Below, one piece after another: positions 16,999-24,409 of a stretch of DNA of 64,000 nt. The position numbers were made by a program, and so were the translations under genes. Within the stretch, counting starts at the first letter, position 1. Each line of letters starts with the position of its first letter. The notes below the pieces were generated by a model, which was not told where the DNA came from, did not search any database, and was given only the letters and a program-made list of their open reading frames with translations. The stretch covers positions 186,001-250,000 of the forward strand of contig NZ_JBKQWY010000002.1 of NCBI RefSeq assembly GCF_047308265.1, read 5' to 3'. The DNA comes from Maricaulis sp047308265 (GTDB lineage Bacteria; Pseudomonadota; Alphaproteobacteria; Caulobacterales; Maricaulaceae).

Positions 16999-17015
16999 TT
17001 CGCCTGTCAGGCGAA
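16999..17015. promoter_or_regulatory. 17-bp palindrome upstream of the duplicated membrane protein gene
   Basis: TTCGCCTGTCAGGCGAA is a perfect inverted repeat of 8-bp arms around one T, 126 bp before the ATG at 17141. It could be an operator, or a short RNA hairpin terminating the upstream gene, although no T run follows. No second copy was noticed nearby. Confidence 0.4.
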
Positions 17016-17140
17016 GTGGGAAGACCCTTGCCGTGCGAGCCTCTAGTTTGCGGTGAGCCGGGCGAGGGGCCGGTTTTGGCCATGATTGTCTGTCACGCAG
17101 GTGTTTTACCCTGGCGGCGGCAATCCCGGGAGGGGTTTCA

Positions 17141-17740
17141 ATGTTTGGTATGATGGCGCGCTCTGGCGCAACTGTGACAGCGTCCATGATCATGGCCCTG
17201 GCCATGCTGCTTTTGCTGGGCGTCTATGCGCCGCTCTGGCTGCACTGGGTGCAGGACGGGGCGGATCTGATCGAGCGCGGGGTCACCTCAACCGGTCTGC
17301 CCAGTCGTTACAATGTCTGGGTCGGCATTTTCGCTGCGTCGGAAGCGATTGTTATTCTGATCTTCACGATCATTGCCCGCATCCTTCTCGCCTTTGTTCT
17401 GGCACCGGTCTCCAGTTCCGTGCGCAAGCGCGGTGTGGTGGGGTTGGTGTCCAGTATCGGCTCGATGACCACCTCACTGTTCTTTGCGTTCATCCTGGGC
17501 ATTCTCATGCTGGTCGGGCTGGGCGTCGTCGCCCCCGAAATGCTGGATGGTCTCCTGTCGGGTGCCGGCTGGGTCGAAAACGGTCTCGAAAACACCGGTC
17601 TGCCGTTCCGCTGGAACAATATCCTCCGCTTGCTGATCGCGGATGATCAGATCCTGCTTCTGTTCTTCACCATCCTGGCCCGCCTGATCATCGCGGGCAT
17701 CGCAACGGGATTGCAGCGTCTGATCTTCCGCAAGGGCTAG
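17141..17740 (+). CDS. Four-helix membrane protein with an internal duplication, unknown function
   Basis: The 199-residue protein has four hydrophobic segments arranged as two similar halves. Each half contains a membrane helix, then an exposed stretch (DLIERGVTSTGLPSRYNVWV in the first, WVENGLENTGLPFRWNNILR in the second), then a helix with FTIIARILLAF or FTILARLIIAG. The shared pattern is G-x-x-x-T-G-L-P-x-R, then IxxxFTIxAR. The duplication suggests a pseudo-dimer such as a small channel or scaffold. No family was recognised. The last four bases, CTAG, are shared with the convergent esterase stop. GGGAGGGG precedes the ATG. Confidence 0.75.
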   Translation: MFGMMARSGATVTASMIMALAMLLLLGVYAPLWLHWVQDGADLIERGVTSTGLPSRYNVWVGIFAASEAIVILIFTIIARILLAFVLAPVSSSVRKRGVVGLVSSIGSMTTSLFFAFILGILMLVGLGVVAPEMLDGLLSGAGWVENGLENTGLPFRWNNILRLLIADDQILLLFFTILARLIIAGIATGLQRLIFRKG

Positions 17741-18807
17741 GCACTCAAGGCCCTGGCCAGCAAGGGCAGGCTTACATCCATGCGGAAATCGACCGAGGAG
17801 TGAGTGCCCGCGAACTCCTCGTAGACATGGGTGATACCCATCGCAGAGAGACGACGGGTCAGGCGGCGCGCGCCGTAGAGCAGGTTGTACTGATCAGCGT
17901 CGCCGCAATCGATATACACGCATTTGAGGGATTTGACGGCCTCCGCATGGGATTCGATCAGGTTGAGCGGGTCCCAGGCCAACCACTGGTCCCAACGTGC
18001 CTCGATGCGTTCACATGTATCCATCGTGACCGGCAGGCGAATGCCCAGATAGCTGTCCGGATCGGGATCATAGGTCGCCGCCAGACCCAGGATCATCAAA
18101 GCGTGAAGGTCATCGCCCCGCACTGTGTCGGCGGCTTCGAACGCAGCGATAAAGCGTTCAACCGACCCGCCGTGCTTGTCGAGCCGTCGAAGGGTATGGG
18201 CGAAATCGGTGGCCAGCATCAGATCAAACCCGACATCACCGGAATGGCTGGCGATGGCGGACCAGGTGTTCGCATACAACATGCCGTGCACGAGGGCGCC
18301 ATACCCACCCGAACTCTTGCCAAACACGCCGCGTCGGCCCGCGCCGCCGCACCCGAACTGCGTCTCGATGGCGGGTAGCATGTCCTGGGTCAGCCAGTCG
18401 GCCCAATCCCCCATGGCACGCGAATTGATGTATTGATTGCCGCCCAGCCGGGTGAAACAGTCCGGAAACGCGATGACAACGGGCGGCATTTCGCCGGAGG
18501 CGATAAGGCGGTCGGCGCGTTCGGGGACATTCTCTCCGAAATTGAGCCAGTTGGTGTGTTTGGGGCCACCGGAGGTATAGCCCACCAGATCGACCAGCAG
18601 TGGCAGGCCCGCCCCGTCATGCCCGTGCGGGATGTAGAGATCGACGCGGCGACGCGTGGGGTCGCCCAGCATGTTGGATTCCAGGCGTGGACTATCGAGA
18701 TAGATCGACCGGATCTCTCCGGTCGGGATTGACGGATCGCGACGCAAAATCTCCCCCTCAAGCTCTGTTGGCTGTCGAGGTGCAGAGTATCCACCAAAAT
18801 TCCGCAA
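17737..18807 (-). CDS. Esterase of the alpha/beta hydrolase fold (EsteraseD/feruloyl-esterase type)
   Basis: The 356-residue protein fits the putative-esterase family. The nucleophile elbow GKSSG carries Ser165, an acid is in DCGDADQYN, and the His is in GTHSSVDFR. LYIPHGHDG and VIAFPDCFTRLGGNQYINS are typical of the oxyanion side. No signal peptide is seen, so it is probably cytoplasmic. It begins at a TTG preceded by AAGGAG; the next in-frame ATG would lose about 45 residues. S-formylglutathione hydrolase is one related activity, but the length and divergence argue for another ester substrate. Confidence 0.8.
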   Translation of the reverse strand: MRNFGGYSAPRQPTELEGEILRRDPSIPTGEIRSIYLDSPRLESNMLGDPTRRRVDLYIPHGHDGAGLPLLVDLVGYTSGGPKHTNWLNFGENVPERADRLIASGEMPPVVIAFPDCFTRLGGNQYINSRAMGDWADWLTQDMLPAIETQFGCGGAGRRGVFGKSSGGYGALVHGMLYANTWSAIASHSGDVGFDLMLATDFAHTLRRLDKHGGSVERFIAAFEAADTVRGDDLHALMILGLAATYDPDPDSYLGIRLPVTMDTCERIEARWDQWLAWDPLNLIESHAEAVKSLKCVYIDCGDADQYNLLYGARRLTRRLSAMGITHVYEEFAGTHSSVDFRMDVSLPLLARALSA

Positions 18808-18849
18808 TCAACTCCTTGAGGCGGGGGGGCAATCACGCAATGGTTCGAC

Positions 18850-19422
18850 ATGAGCATTGAGAAGACCTATATCTGCGCCAATCAGCTTCTGGCGGACAGT
18901 TTCCGACTGGGGGCCAGCATCCTCGAGAGCGGGTTCGGGCCGACACATATTGTCGGTGTCTGGCGAGGCGGCGCGCCGGTTGGCATCGCCGTTCAGGAAT
19001 TTCTAGAATACAAGGGGCTCAAGACCGATCATATCGCTCTGAGGACCTCGTCCTATACAGGGATTGACCAGCAATCACGCGAGGTTCGTGTGTTCGGCGA
19101 AGGGTATCTGGTCGACACGCTCAATGCTGATGATCGGCTGCTGATCGTGGATGACGTGTTCGATAGTGGTCGATCGGTCGAAGCGATTTTGCGTGTATTG
19201 AAAGCCAAATGCCGACGCAATTTCCCCGTCGATGCCCGTATTGCGACGGTCTATTACAAGCCCACACGCAATGCGACCGAGCTGACACCGGACTTCTATG
19301 TGCATGAGTGCGATGAGTGGCTGGTTTTTCCACACGAGATCTGCGGACTGACACCCGAGGAAATCGCTCAAAAAGGTGCTGTCGCTGAGGTGCTGGGCGT
19401 GTCGGAGGCCGAGAAGGCCTGA
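18850..19422 (+). CDS. Purine-type phosphoribosyltransferase
   Basis: The 190-residue enzyme has the type I phosphoribosyltransferase PRPP loop LLIVDDVFDSGRS at 97-109 and the hood-region GVWRGGAPVGIAVQEFLEY near 36-54. These features resemble hypoxanthine or xanthine-guanine phosphoribosyltransferases, which salvage purine bases by joining them to PRPP. The exact base is not predicted. It starts 42 bp from the divergent esterase and lies 2 bp before a small unknown gene with which it should be co-translated. Confidence 0.85.
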   Translation: MSIEKTYICANQLLADSFRLGASILESGFGPTHIVGVWRGGAPVGIAVQEFLEYKGLKTDHIALRTSSYTGIDQQSREVRVFGEGYLVDTLNADDRLLIVDDVFDSGRSVEAILRVLKAKCRRNFPVDARIATVYYKPTRNATELTPDFYVHECDEWLVFPHEICGLTPEEIAQKGAVAEVLGVSEAEKA

Positions 19423-19424
19423 TC

Positions 19425-19736
19425 ATGGCGTTGGTCACAGAGGCTCAGATTCGCGGTCTGGTCCTGGTGGCCGAAGGCACGCTGAACCCGGACCAGTTTG
19501 CCCTTTGGAACACGATCCGGATTGAGCCCGAAGTCTGGTTTGGTGAGGATGCCCAGATACACGGTATCGGTTTCTGGGTGATCGCCCAGGAAGGCGCCAA
19601 CATCATCTGGTATGACAGCCTTGCGGAACAATTCTGTGCGGGCACTGCGGATGAGCCCAACACGATTCCCACTGATATTGTCCAGGCAGCTCGAAGTCTC
19701 GATGGCCTATTCTCGTCCCTGGACCTTGATGCCTGA
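19425..19736 (+). CDS. Small protein of unknown function after the phosphoribosyltransferase
   Basis: The 103-residue protein is soluble and mildly acidic, with four Trp and a mixed alpha/beta look (IEPEVWFGEDAQIHGIGFWV, EGANIIWYDSLAEQF). I recognise no family. It starts 2 bp after the phosphoribosyltransferase stop, so the two are very likely one transcription unit. It may be an accessory to purine salvage, but only the position says so. Confidence 0.7.
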   Translation: MALVTEAQIRGLVLVAEGTLNPDQFALWNTIRIEPEVWFGEDAQIHGIGFWVIAQEGANIIWYDSLAEQFCAGTADEPNTIPTDIVQAARSLDGLFSSLDLDA

Positions 19737-19778
19737 AGACCAGCGAATATGTCTAGACAATGAGTAGTGTTTGACTAC

Positions 19779-19811
19779 CGTAAGAGGCGGGTTTGGGGAC
19801 TCGCTCTTACG
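19779..19811 (+). promoter_or_regulatory. Hairpin over the ribosome site of the next gene
   Basis: CGTAAGAG at 19779-19786 pairs with CTCTTACG at 19804-19811. The left arm covers most of the AAGAGG Shine-Dalgarno that would serve the TTG start at 19793, and the right arm ends 2 nt before the in-frame ATG at 19814. It could limit translation or be a protein operator. Confidence 0.45.
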
Positions 19812-20260
19812 ATATGACACTTCGCCGACCAAAGCTTCTGACCGTTAATGGTGTGCTCTATTGGGGGCTCCTGGCGCTTTATGTTTTTGGATCCAGCCGT
19901 GGGGTCCTGTGGCTCTTGCGCGATGTGAGCGTTCGGCTTGATCCATCCCGCTCAGCCCGGCTCCCGCAGGACTATGTTCAGTTCGTGGAGAGCGTAAGCT
20001 GGGGACAGCAGGCTGTGTTTGCGATCAGCATGGTGTTCATGTGGGGGGCGTCGATTGCCATGCTGAGACAATCCCGCTGGGCGCTTCATTTCCAGGGCGC
20101 TGCGTTTTTTGCCTATGCCGTCGACTGGATATTGTCCGCCAATGCCGGTTACGACATGTTTAAAACATCAGGTGCGATCGGCCTTATCGCCATGCTGATA
20201 GCGGCCGGCGTCCTGATCATCCTGATTGTGCGCGGTGAGTTATACCGCAAGGCGTTCTAG
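19793..20260 (+). CDS. Membrane protein of unknown function
   Basis: The 155-residue reading has about four hydrophobic segments: VLYWGLLALYVFGSSRGVLW near the start, then AVFAISMVFMWGASIAML, FQGAAFFAYAVDWILSA and a C-terminal LIAMLIAAGVLIILIV. The family was not recognised. AAGAGG lies 5 nt before the TTG at 19793, which favours that start; the ATG at 19814, lacking a ribosome site, gives a 148-residue alternative. Its TAG stop shares the tetranucleotide CTAG with the convergent nadC stop. Confidence 0.65.
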   Translation: MGTRSYDMTLRRPKLLTVNGVLYWGLLALYVFGSSRGVLWLLRDVSVRLDPSRSARLPQDYVQFVESVSWGQQAVFAISMVFMWGASIAMLRQSRWALHFQGAAFFAYAVDWILSANAGYDMFKTSGAIGLIAMLIAAGVLIILIVRGELYRKAF

Positions 20261-21105
20261 GCGTCGTCGAGACCAATGTCGAAATTCGGCGCGGAATGGG
20301 TGAGTGCGCCAATCGAGATGACGTCAACACCGGTCTCTGCGATCGGGCGAACCGTGTCGAGAGTGACCCCGCCGGACGCTTCAAGAATGACCCGGCCGCG
20401 CGCGGCCGCGACCGCTTTGCGCAGGTCTTCCAAACTGAAATTGTCGAGCAAAACACTCTCTGCGCCCGCATCGATGGCTTCAGGCAATTGGTCGAGCCGG
20501 TCGACTTCCACCGCCACACGCGTCATGTGTCCAGCATAGGTGCGCGCAGCACTGACCGCCGCGTCGACACCACCGCACACCGCGACATGATTGTCCTTGA
20601 TCAAAATGGCATCGTCGAGACCATAACGATGACGCGAGCCGCCGCCCGCTTCCACAGCCTGTAACTCGAAGGGGCGCAGACCCGGTGTTGTCTTGCGCGT
20701 GTGGGCGATCTTCACGCCGGTGCCTGCGACAGCGTCCACATACTGCCGGGTGAAGCTGGCGACACCGCTCATGCGACCGAGGAAATTCAACGCGATGCGT
20801 TCTGCGCTCAAAAGGGCACGGGCATTGCCATGTACTGTGGCCAGGATATCGCCCGGTTCAATCCGGTCTCCATCCCTGACCTGTTCGCTGAAACTGGCGT
20901 CGGGATCCATCTGCCAGAAGGCTTCCGCAGCCGGTTCCATGCCGCACACCACGCCGGTCCCGCGGGAGCGGATGTAGAATTTCGTGTTCGTGCGTGCGGG
21001 GATGCAGGCAATGGCAGTGATATCACCGCGGCCACCCTGATCTTCGGCCAGCGCCCGGGTCACCATCTCGGTCACGAGATAGCGCGGCAAGGGGGAAACA
21101 GTCAT
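20257..21105 (-). CDS. nadC: Nicotinate-nucleotide pyrophosphorylase (carboxylating)
   Basis: NadC (quinolinate phosphoribosyltransferase) converts quinolinate and PRPP to nicotinate mononucleotide with loss of CO2. The 282-residue protein has GDITAIACIP, the ALNFLGRMSGVASFTRQYVD block, HTRKTTPGLRPFELQAVEAGG with catalytic Arg/Lys, and ILIKDNHVAVCGG. The C-terminal half gives VEVDRLDQLPEAIDAGAES and SGGVTLDTVRPIAETGVDVI. It is the third gene of nadA-nadB-nadC, 9 bp after nadB, with AGGAG before its ATG. It should follow the operators in front of nadA. Confidence 0.96.
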   Translation of the reverse strand: MTVSPLPRYLVTEMVTRALAEDQGGRGDITAIACIPARTNTKFYIRSRGTGVVCGMEPAAEAFWQMDPDASFSEQVRDGDRIEPGDILATVHGNARALLSAERIALNFLGRMSGVASFTRQYVDAVAGTGVKIAHTRKTTPGLRPFELQAVEAGGGSRHRYGLDDAILIKDNHVAVCGGVDAAVSAARTYAGHMTRVAVEVDRLDQLPEAIDAGAESVLLDNFSLEDLRKAVAAARGRVILEASGGVTLDTVRPIAETGVDVISIGALTHSAPNFDIGLDDA

Positions 21106-21114
21106 GGGGTACTC

Positions 21115-22668
21115 CTATTCCGCAGGCAAACGTCGCGCGACATAAGTCATTGCGGCGTCCACTTCCAGCCCTGAAATGGGTGAAAGCAAATCAAACAGCG
21201 TCAGAGCGCTATGTTGTGCCGTGTGGGCGGTGTCCGGAAAGTCCGTCCGGAAGTGTCCGCCCCGGCTTTCCTCTCGTTCAAGGGCGGCCTGAACAATGAA
21301 TTGTGCCGCGAGAAGCGCATGGGCATCGCCATGGCGATGACGCCACTGGCGGATGAGGTCCAGCAATTCGGCCAGCCCGCTCGCATTGCGTTCGACACCG
21401 GCCATCCGGCTCATCGCCTGACGCAGACGCTGCAGGACGTGGGGGGGCAGATCGGGCGCCGGTTCAACCGGATCGGCAGGCGGGCTGAGGCTGTCCGGCG
21501 GGGTCATGCCCAAGGCCGTTGCACATCGGGCCGCAGCGACCAGCCCCTCGGCCAGGGAGTTGGACGCCAGGCGATTGGCGCCATGCAATCCACTGGACGC
21601 ACATTCACCTACGGCCCACAGCCCCTTCACCGTCGTGCGCCCGTCAATATCGGTTTTCACACCGCCCATATGATAATGCGCCGTCGGTGCGACCGGGATC
21701 GGGTCGACACGTGGATCCAGTCCGGCACGTTGGCAGGCCGCAAACACGGCCGGAAAGCGCTCGGGAAATGCGTCGCCTATGGCCTCACGGCAATCCAGGA
21801 AGGCGCCCAGACCGCGGGCGTTCTGGCGATGAACAGCCCGTGCGACGACATCGCGCGGGGCCAGCTCTGCTAGTTCATGCACTGTCTTCATGAAGCGCCG
21901 CCCCTGACGATCAATCAGGTGTGCGCCTTCTCCGCGCAGGGCTTCCGTACACAGCGGCGCCGGATCGAGATCGGCATTGAGTGCGGTGGGGTGGAATTGC
22001 ACAAATTCCGGATCCTGGATTACCGCCCCCAATGCACTGGCCATGGACATGGCCTGGCCCTGAGCGGTGGAAGGGGTGGTCGTCAGGCCAAACAGTCCGC
22101 CCGCTCCGCCCATGGCCAGCACGGTTGCGCGGGCGGCGAGAGGCACATCGCGGTCGTGCGGATCGCGTGCCAGCACACCGCGGCAACCGGTTTCATCGCC
22201 CAGCAGGGCCATAGCACGCCAGCCTTCACGGATCTCGATATGCTCTGCGGCTCGCACGGCCTCGATCAGCGTGTTCATGATCGCCGCACCGGCGCCATCA
22301 CCCTTCACGCGGGCAACACGGTGTGCGGAATGGGCCGCTTCGCGTGAGAGCGACCAGTCAGACCCGCTGCGCTCGAACGGCGCACCGATCGCAGCCAGCG
22401 CCTGGACTTCCGCCGCCGCGCCCTCAGCCAGGGCGTGGGCCGCATCGGCCTCGACCAGACCGGCACCGGCCATCATCGTGTCGCGCGCATGCAGGGTCGG
22501 GCTGTCATCACCCGCCAGAGCAGCAGACACCCCTCCTTGTGCCCAGCCAGACGCGGCGCCTTCACCCAGCGGCGCACCGGTAAGCAACACGACCTCGCGC
22601 GGCGCCAATTTGAGCGCCGCCCACAGGCCGGCAATGCCGGCTCCGATGATGAGAACGGGGCGGGTCAT
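21115..22668 (-). CDS. nadB: L-aspartate oxidase
   Basis: NadB oxidises aspartate to iminoaspartate, the substrate of NadA. The 517-residue flavoprotein starts with the FAD-binding motif VLIIGAGIAGLWAALKL. It has the GWAQGGVSAAL block, EFVQFHPTAL, HYHMGGVKTDIDGRT and GLHGANRLASNSLAEGLV. The C-terminal helical domain is of succinate dehydrogenase type. It is the middle gene of the operon, 15 bp after nadA, with AGGAGGG before the ATG. Confidence 0.96.
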   Translation of the reverse strand: MTRPVLIIGAGIAGLWAALKLAPREVVLLTGAPLGEGAASGWAQGGVSAALAGDDSPTLHARDTMMAGAGLVEADAAHALAEGAAAEVQALAAIGAPFERSGSDWSLSREAAHSAHRVARVKGDGAGAAIMNTLIEAVRAAEHIEIREGWRAMALLGDETGCRGVLARDPHDRDVPLAARATVLAMGGAGGLFGLTTTPSTAQGQAMSMASALGAVIQDPEFVQFHPTALNADLDPAPLCTEALRGEGAHLIDRQGRRFMKTVHELAELAPRDVVARAVHRQNARGLGAFLDCREAIGDAFPERFPAVFAACQRAGLDPRVDPIPVAPTAHYHMGGVKTDIDGRTTVKGLWAVGECASSGLHGANRLASNSLAEGLVAAARCATALGMTPPDSLSPPADPVEPAPDLPPHVLQRLRQAMSRMAGVERNASGLAELLDLIRQWRHRHGDAHALLAAQFIVQAALEREESRGGHFRTDFPDTAHTAQHSALTLFDLLSPISGLEVDAAMTYVARRLPAE

Positions 22669-22683
22669 CGTGACCCTCCTGGG

Positions 22684-23796
22684 TTAGAGGGTGACCAGAT
22701 CGACCGGTTTTTCCTGGGCCTTCGGATCGAAGCTGGCGGGAACCGCCGGCTTGGGAAGATCCAGCATGGCCTGAACCGAGCGACGGGCGCCTTCGATGAT
22801 AGTGTCGTCGACCTCGACCTCGTGCTGGCCGAAACGCAGGCAGTCATAGATGTTTTCCAGCGTGATGCGTTTCATGTGAGGGCACAGATTGCATGGCCGC
22901 ACGAAATTGATCTCTGGAACCTCGACAGCAACATTGTCGCTCATGGAGCATTCGGTGAGCAAAACCGCAGTTTTCGCACCGCTCTTGCGCGCCCAGTCTG
23001 CCATGGCAGCCGTGGAGCCGGCGAAATCAGCAGCCTGAACAACGTCGAGCGGGCTTTCCGGGTGGGTGATGATCACAACGCCCGGATAGGCATCGCGCAT
23101 GTCCTGAATGTCCTGCGGCGTGAATTGCTCATGCACTTCACAGCTTCCGGCCCAGGTGAGGATTTTCACATCCGTCTGGGCGGCCACATTCTTGGCCAGA
23201 TACTGGTCGGGCAAGAGAATGACCGTGTCCGAGCCCAGGCTTTCCACGACCTGAACCGCATTGGAGCTGGTGCAGCAGATATCGCACTCGGCTTTCACAT
23301 CCGCGCTGGTATTCACATAGGTCGCGACAGGGATGCCCGGATAAGCGGCCTTGATCCGACGGACATCTTCACCCGTGATGGAGCTGGCCAGGGAACACCC
23401 GGCTTCCGTGTCGGGGATCAGGACGGTCTTTTCCGGGGCCAGAACCTTTGCGGTCTCGGCCATGAAGTGCACACCCGCCTGCACGATCACATCGGCGTCG
23501 CTGTCCGCCGCCATGCGCGCCAGCCCCAGGCTGTCGCCCATCAGATCGCCGACGGTGTGGAAGATGTCCGCGGTCATGTAGTTGTGCGCCAGGATGACGG
23601 CGTTCTTCTCTTTTTTCAGCGTGTTGATGGCGTGGATCAGCGGCGCCTTCTGGGGCCATTCTTCCGGAGTCACAACGTGTTTCACGCGTTCATAAAGATG
23701 ATCCGTCGCGGCTTTGACCTCATCCGTATAGGGCAGGGTGTAAGCGTTTTTTGCGTTGGAATCCGTGACCGGTTTCGTCCAGGTTTGGCCGTCCAT
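22684..23796 (-). CDS. nadA: Quinolinate synthase
   Basis: NadA condenses iminoaspartate with dihydroxyacetone phosphate to quinolinate, using a 4Fe-4S cluster. The 370-residue protein shows AVILAHNYMTADIFHTVGD, VLIPDTEAGCSLASSI, KAECDICCTSSNAVQV, WAGSCEVHEQF, LLTECSMSDN and FVRPCNLCPHMKRITLENIY, which include the expected cluster cysteines. The start is the ATG at 23796, just after GGAGGGG; an in-frame GTG four codons upstream is less likely. It leads the nadABC operon and is preceded by three palindromic sites. Confidence 0.97.
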   Translation of the reverse strand: MDGQTWTKPVTDSNAKNAYTLPYTDEVKAATDHLYERVKHVVTPEEWPQKAPLIHAINTLKKEKNAVILAHNYMTADIFHTVGDLMGDSLGLARMAADSDADVIVQAGVHFMAETAKVLAPEKTVLIPDTEAGCSLASSITGEDVRRIKAAYPGIPVATYVNTSADVKAECDICCTSSNAVQVVESLGSDTVILLPDQYLAKNVAAQTDVKILTWAGSCEVHEQFTPQDIQDMRDAYPGVVIITHPESPLDVVQAADFAGSTAAMADWARKSGAKTAVLLTECSMSDNVAVEVPEINFVRPCNLCPHMKRITLENIYDCLRFGQHEVEVDDTIIEGARRSVQAMLDLPKPAVPASFDPKAQEKPVDLVTL

Positions 23797-23811
23797 TGTC
23801 CCCTCCACTTG

Positions 23812-23826
23812 TACTCGAAATGAGCA
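23812..23826. promoter_or_regulatory. NadQ-type operator, copy 1 (proximal)
   Basis: TACTCGAAATGAGCA is an imperfect inverted repeat of the TGCTC-N5-GAGCA type. It lies 16-30 bp before the nadA start codon, where a bound repressor would block transcription or early elongation. The spacer GAAAT resembles the GAAGT of copy 2. Confidence 0.7.
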
Positions 23827-23868
23827 TTATTGGGTGCTGAAAACAGGCGGTCCGGTCGAACCGCCTTA

Positions 23869-23883
23869 TGCTCGAAGTGAGCC
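23869..23883. promoter_or_regulatory. NadQ-type operator, copy 2
   Basis: TGCTCGAAGTGAGCC matches the same pattern with one mismatch in the right arm. Its centre is 57 bp from the centre of copy 1 and 34 bp from that of copy 3, so the three sites are not on one simple helical phase. Confidence 0.7.
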
Positions 23884-23900
23884 TATGTCTGCGACCTATA

Positions 23901-23919
23901 TATGCTCACTGTGAGCATA
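23901..23919. promoter_or_regulatory. NadQ-type operator, copy 3 (perfect)
   Basis: TATGCTCACTGTGAGCATA is a perfect inverted repeat of 7-bp arms (TATGCTC/GAGCATA) around ACTGT. It is the strongest of the three copies before nadA. The likely binder is the product of the gene at 25113-26093. Confidence 0.78.
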
Positions 23920-23937
23920 GCGCAAGCGCCCAAGTGG

Positions 23938-23970
23938 AAAAGACTTCGGGCTCACGCGAAGGTGAGCCCG
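23938..23970 (-). terminator. Rho-independent terminator for the leftward small secreted protein gene
   Basis: Read on the minus strand, CGGGCTCAC pairs perfectly with GTGAGCCCG around a 6-nt loop, followed after AAG by TCTTTT. It lies just downstream of the stop at 24001 and separates that gene from the nadA promoter. The arms contain GCTCAC/GTGAGC, which echo the operator half-sites. Confidence 0.8.
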
Positions 23971-24000
23971 TTGATGCTTCTGCTGTGGTGTGAAGCGAGT

Positions 24001-24312
24001 TTAGTTTTCCAAAAACGCACCCTGTGTCGTCGCGGCCTGGGCGAGAACATTTTGCTGGTTCTGGGCGTAAGGGGGGGAGGTTTCGACGGATTCAAACGCC
24101 GGAGTCAGGCCCTCTTCGGGTTCTGTCGCAGCATCTCCAAGGACCGGAGCATCGGCTTCAGTGACGGCATCGGTAATCTGCGGGTTCACAATTTCATTGG
24201 GTTCAGCGTCCGCCTGCATAACCGGGGGCTGGGCATTGGCGGGTTGAAGGGGCGCGGACAGGGTCAGAAGGGTCGCGGTGGCGAGGGTCGAAATCATGCG
24301 TGTGGTCTCCAT
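24001..24312 (-). CDS. Small secreted acidic protein of unknown function
   Basis: The reading has about 103 residues, with a Sec signal (METTRMISTLATATLLTLSA) and a cleavage site near PANA-QPP. The mature part is about 75 residues, rich in Glu, Ala, Pro, Thr and Gln, with no regular domain. It is probably disordered and periplasmic. Starts at 24312 and 24297 both leave the signal intact, and both have plausible ribosome sites. It stands alone between rluA and nadA, with a good terminator. Confidence 0.65.
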   Translation of the reverse strand: METTRMISTLATATLLTLSAPLQPANAQPPVMQADAEPNEIVNPQITDAVTEADAPVLGDAATEPEEGLTPAFESVETSPPYAQNQQNVLAQAATTQGAFLEN

Positions 24313-24409
24313 GAGTTTCACCCTTGGTAGCAGGGCTTGATTGCGCAAGCCTGAAGATGCGGCCGCAAATTGTCTCTATGGCGTGGGGCTGGCGACCGGA
24401 GACGTTGGT

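Noticed and set aside
22435..23823. A 462-codon + strand frame opposite nadB-nadA
   Set aside because: It covers two well-supported NAD genes and even their operator; no motif or ribosome site.
23947..23970. A fourth nadA operator, because GCTCAC/GTGAGC occurs here
   Set aside because: The arms are longer and GC-rich, the spacer is 6 rather than 5, and a T run follows on the minus strand, which fits a terminator better.
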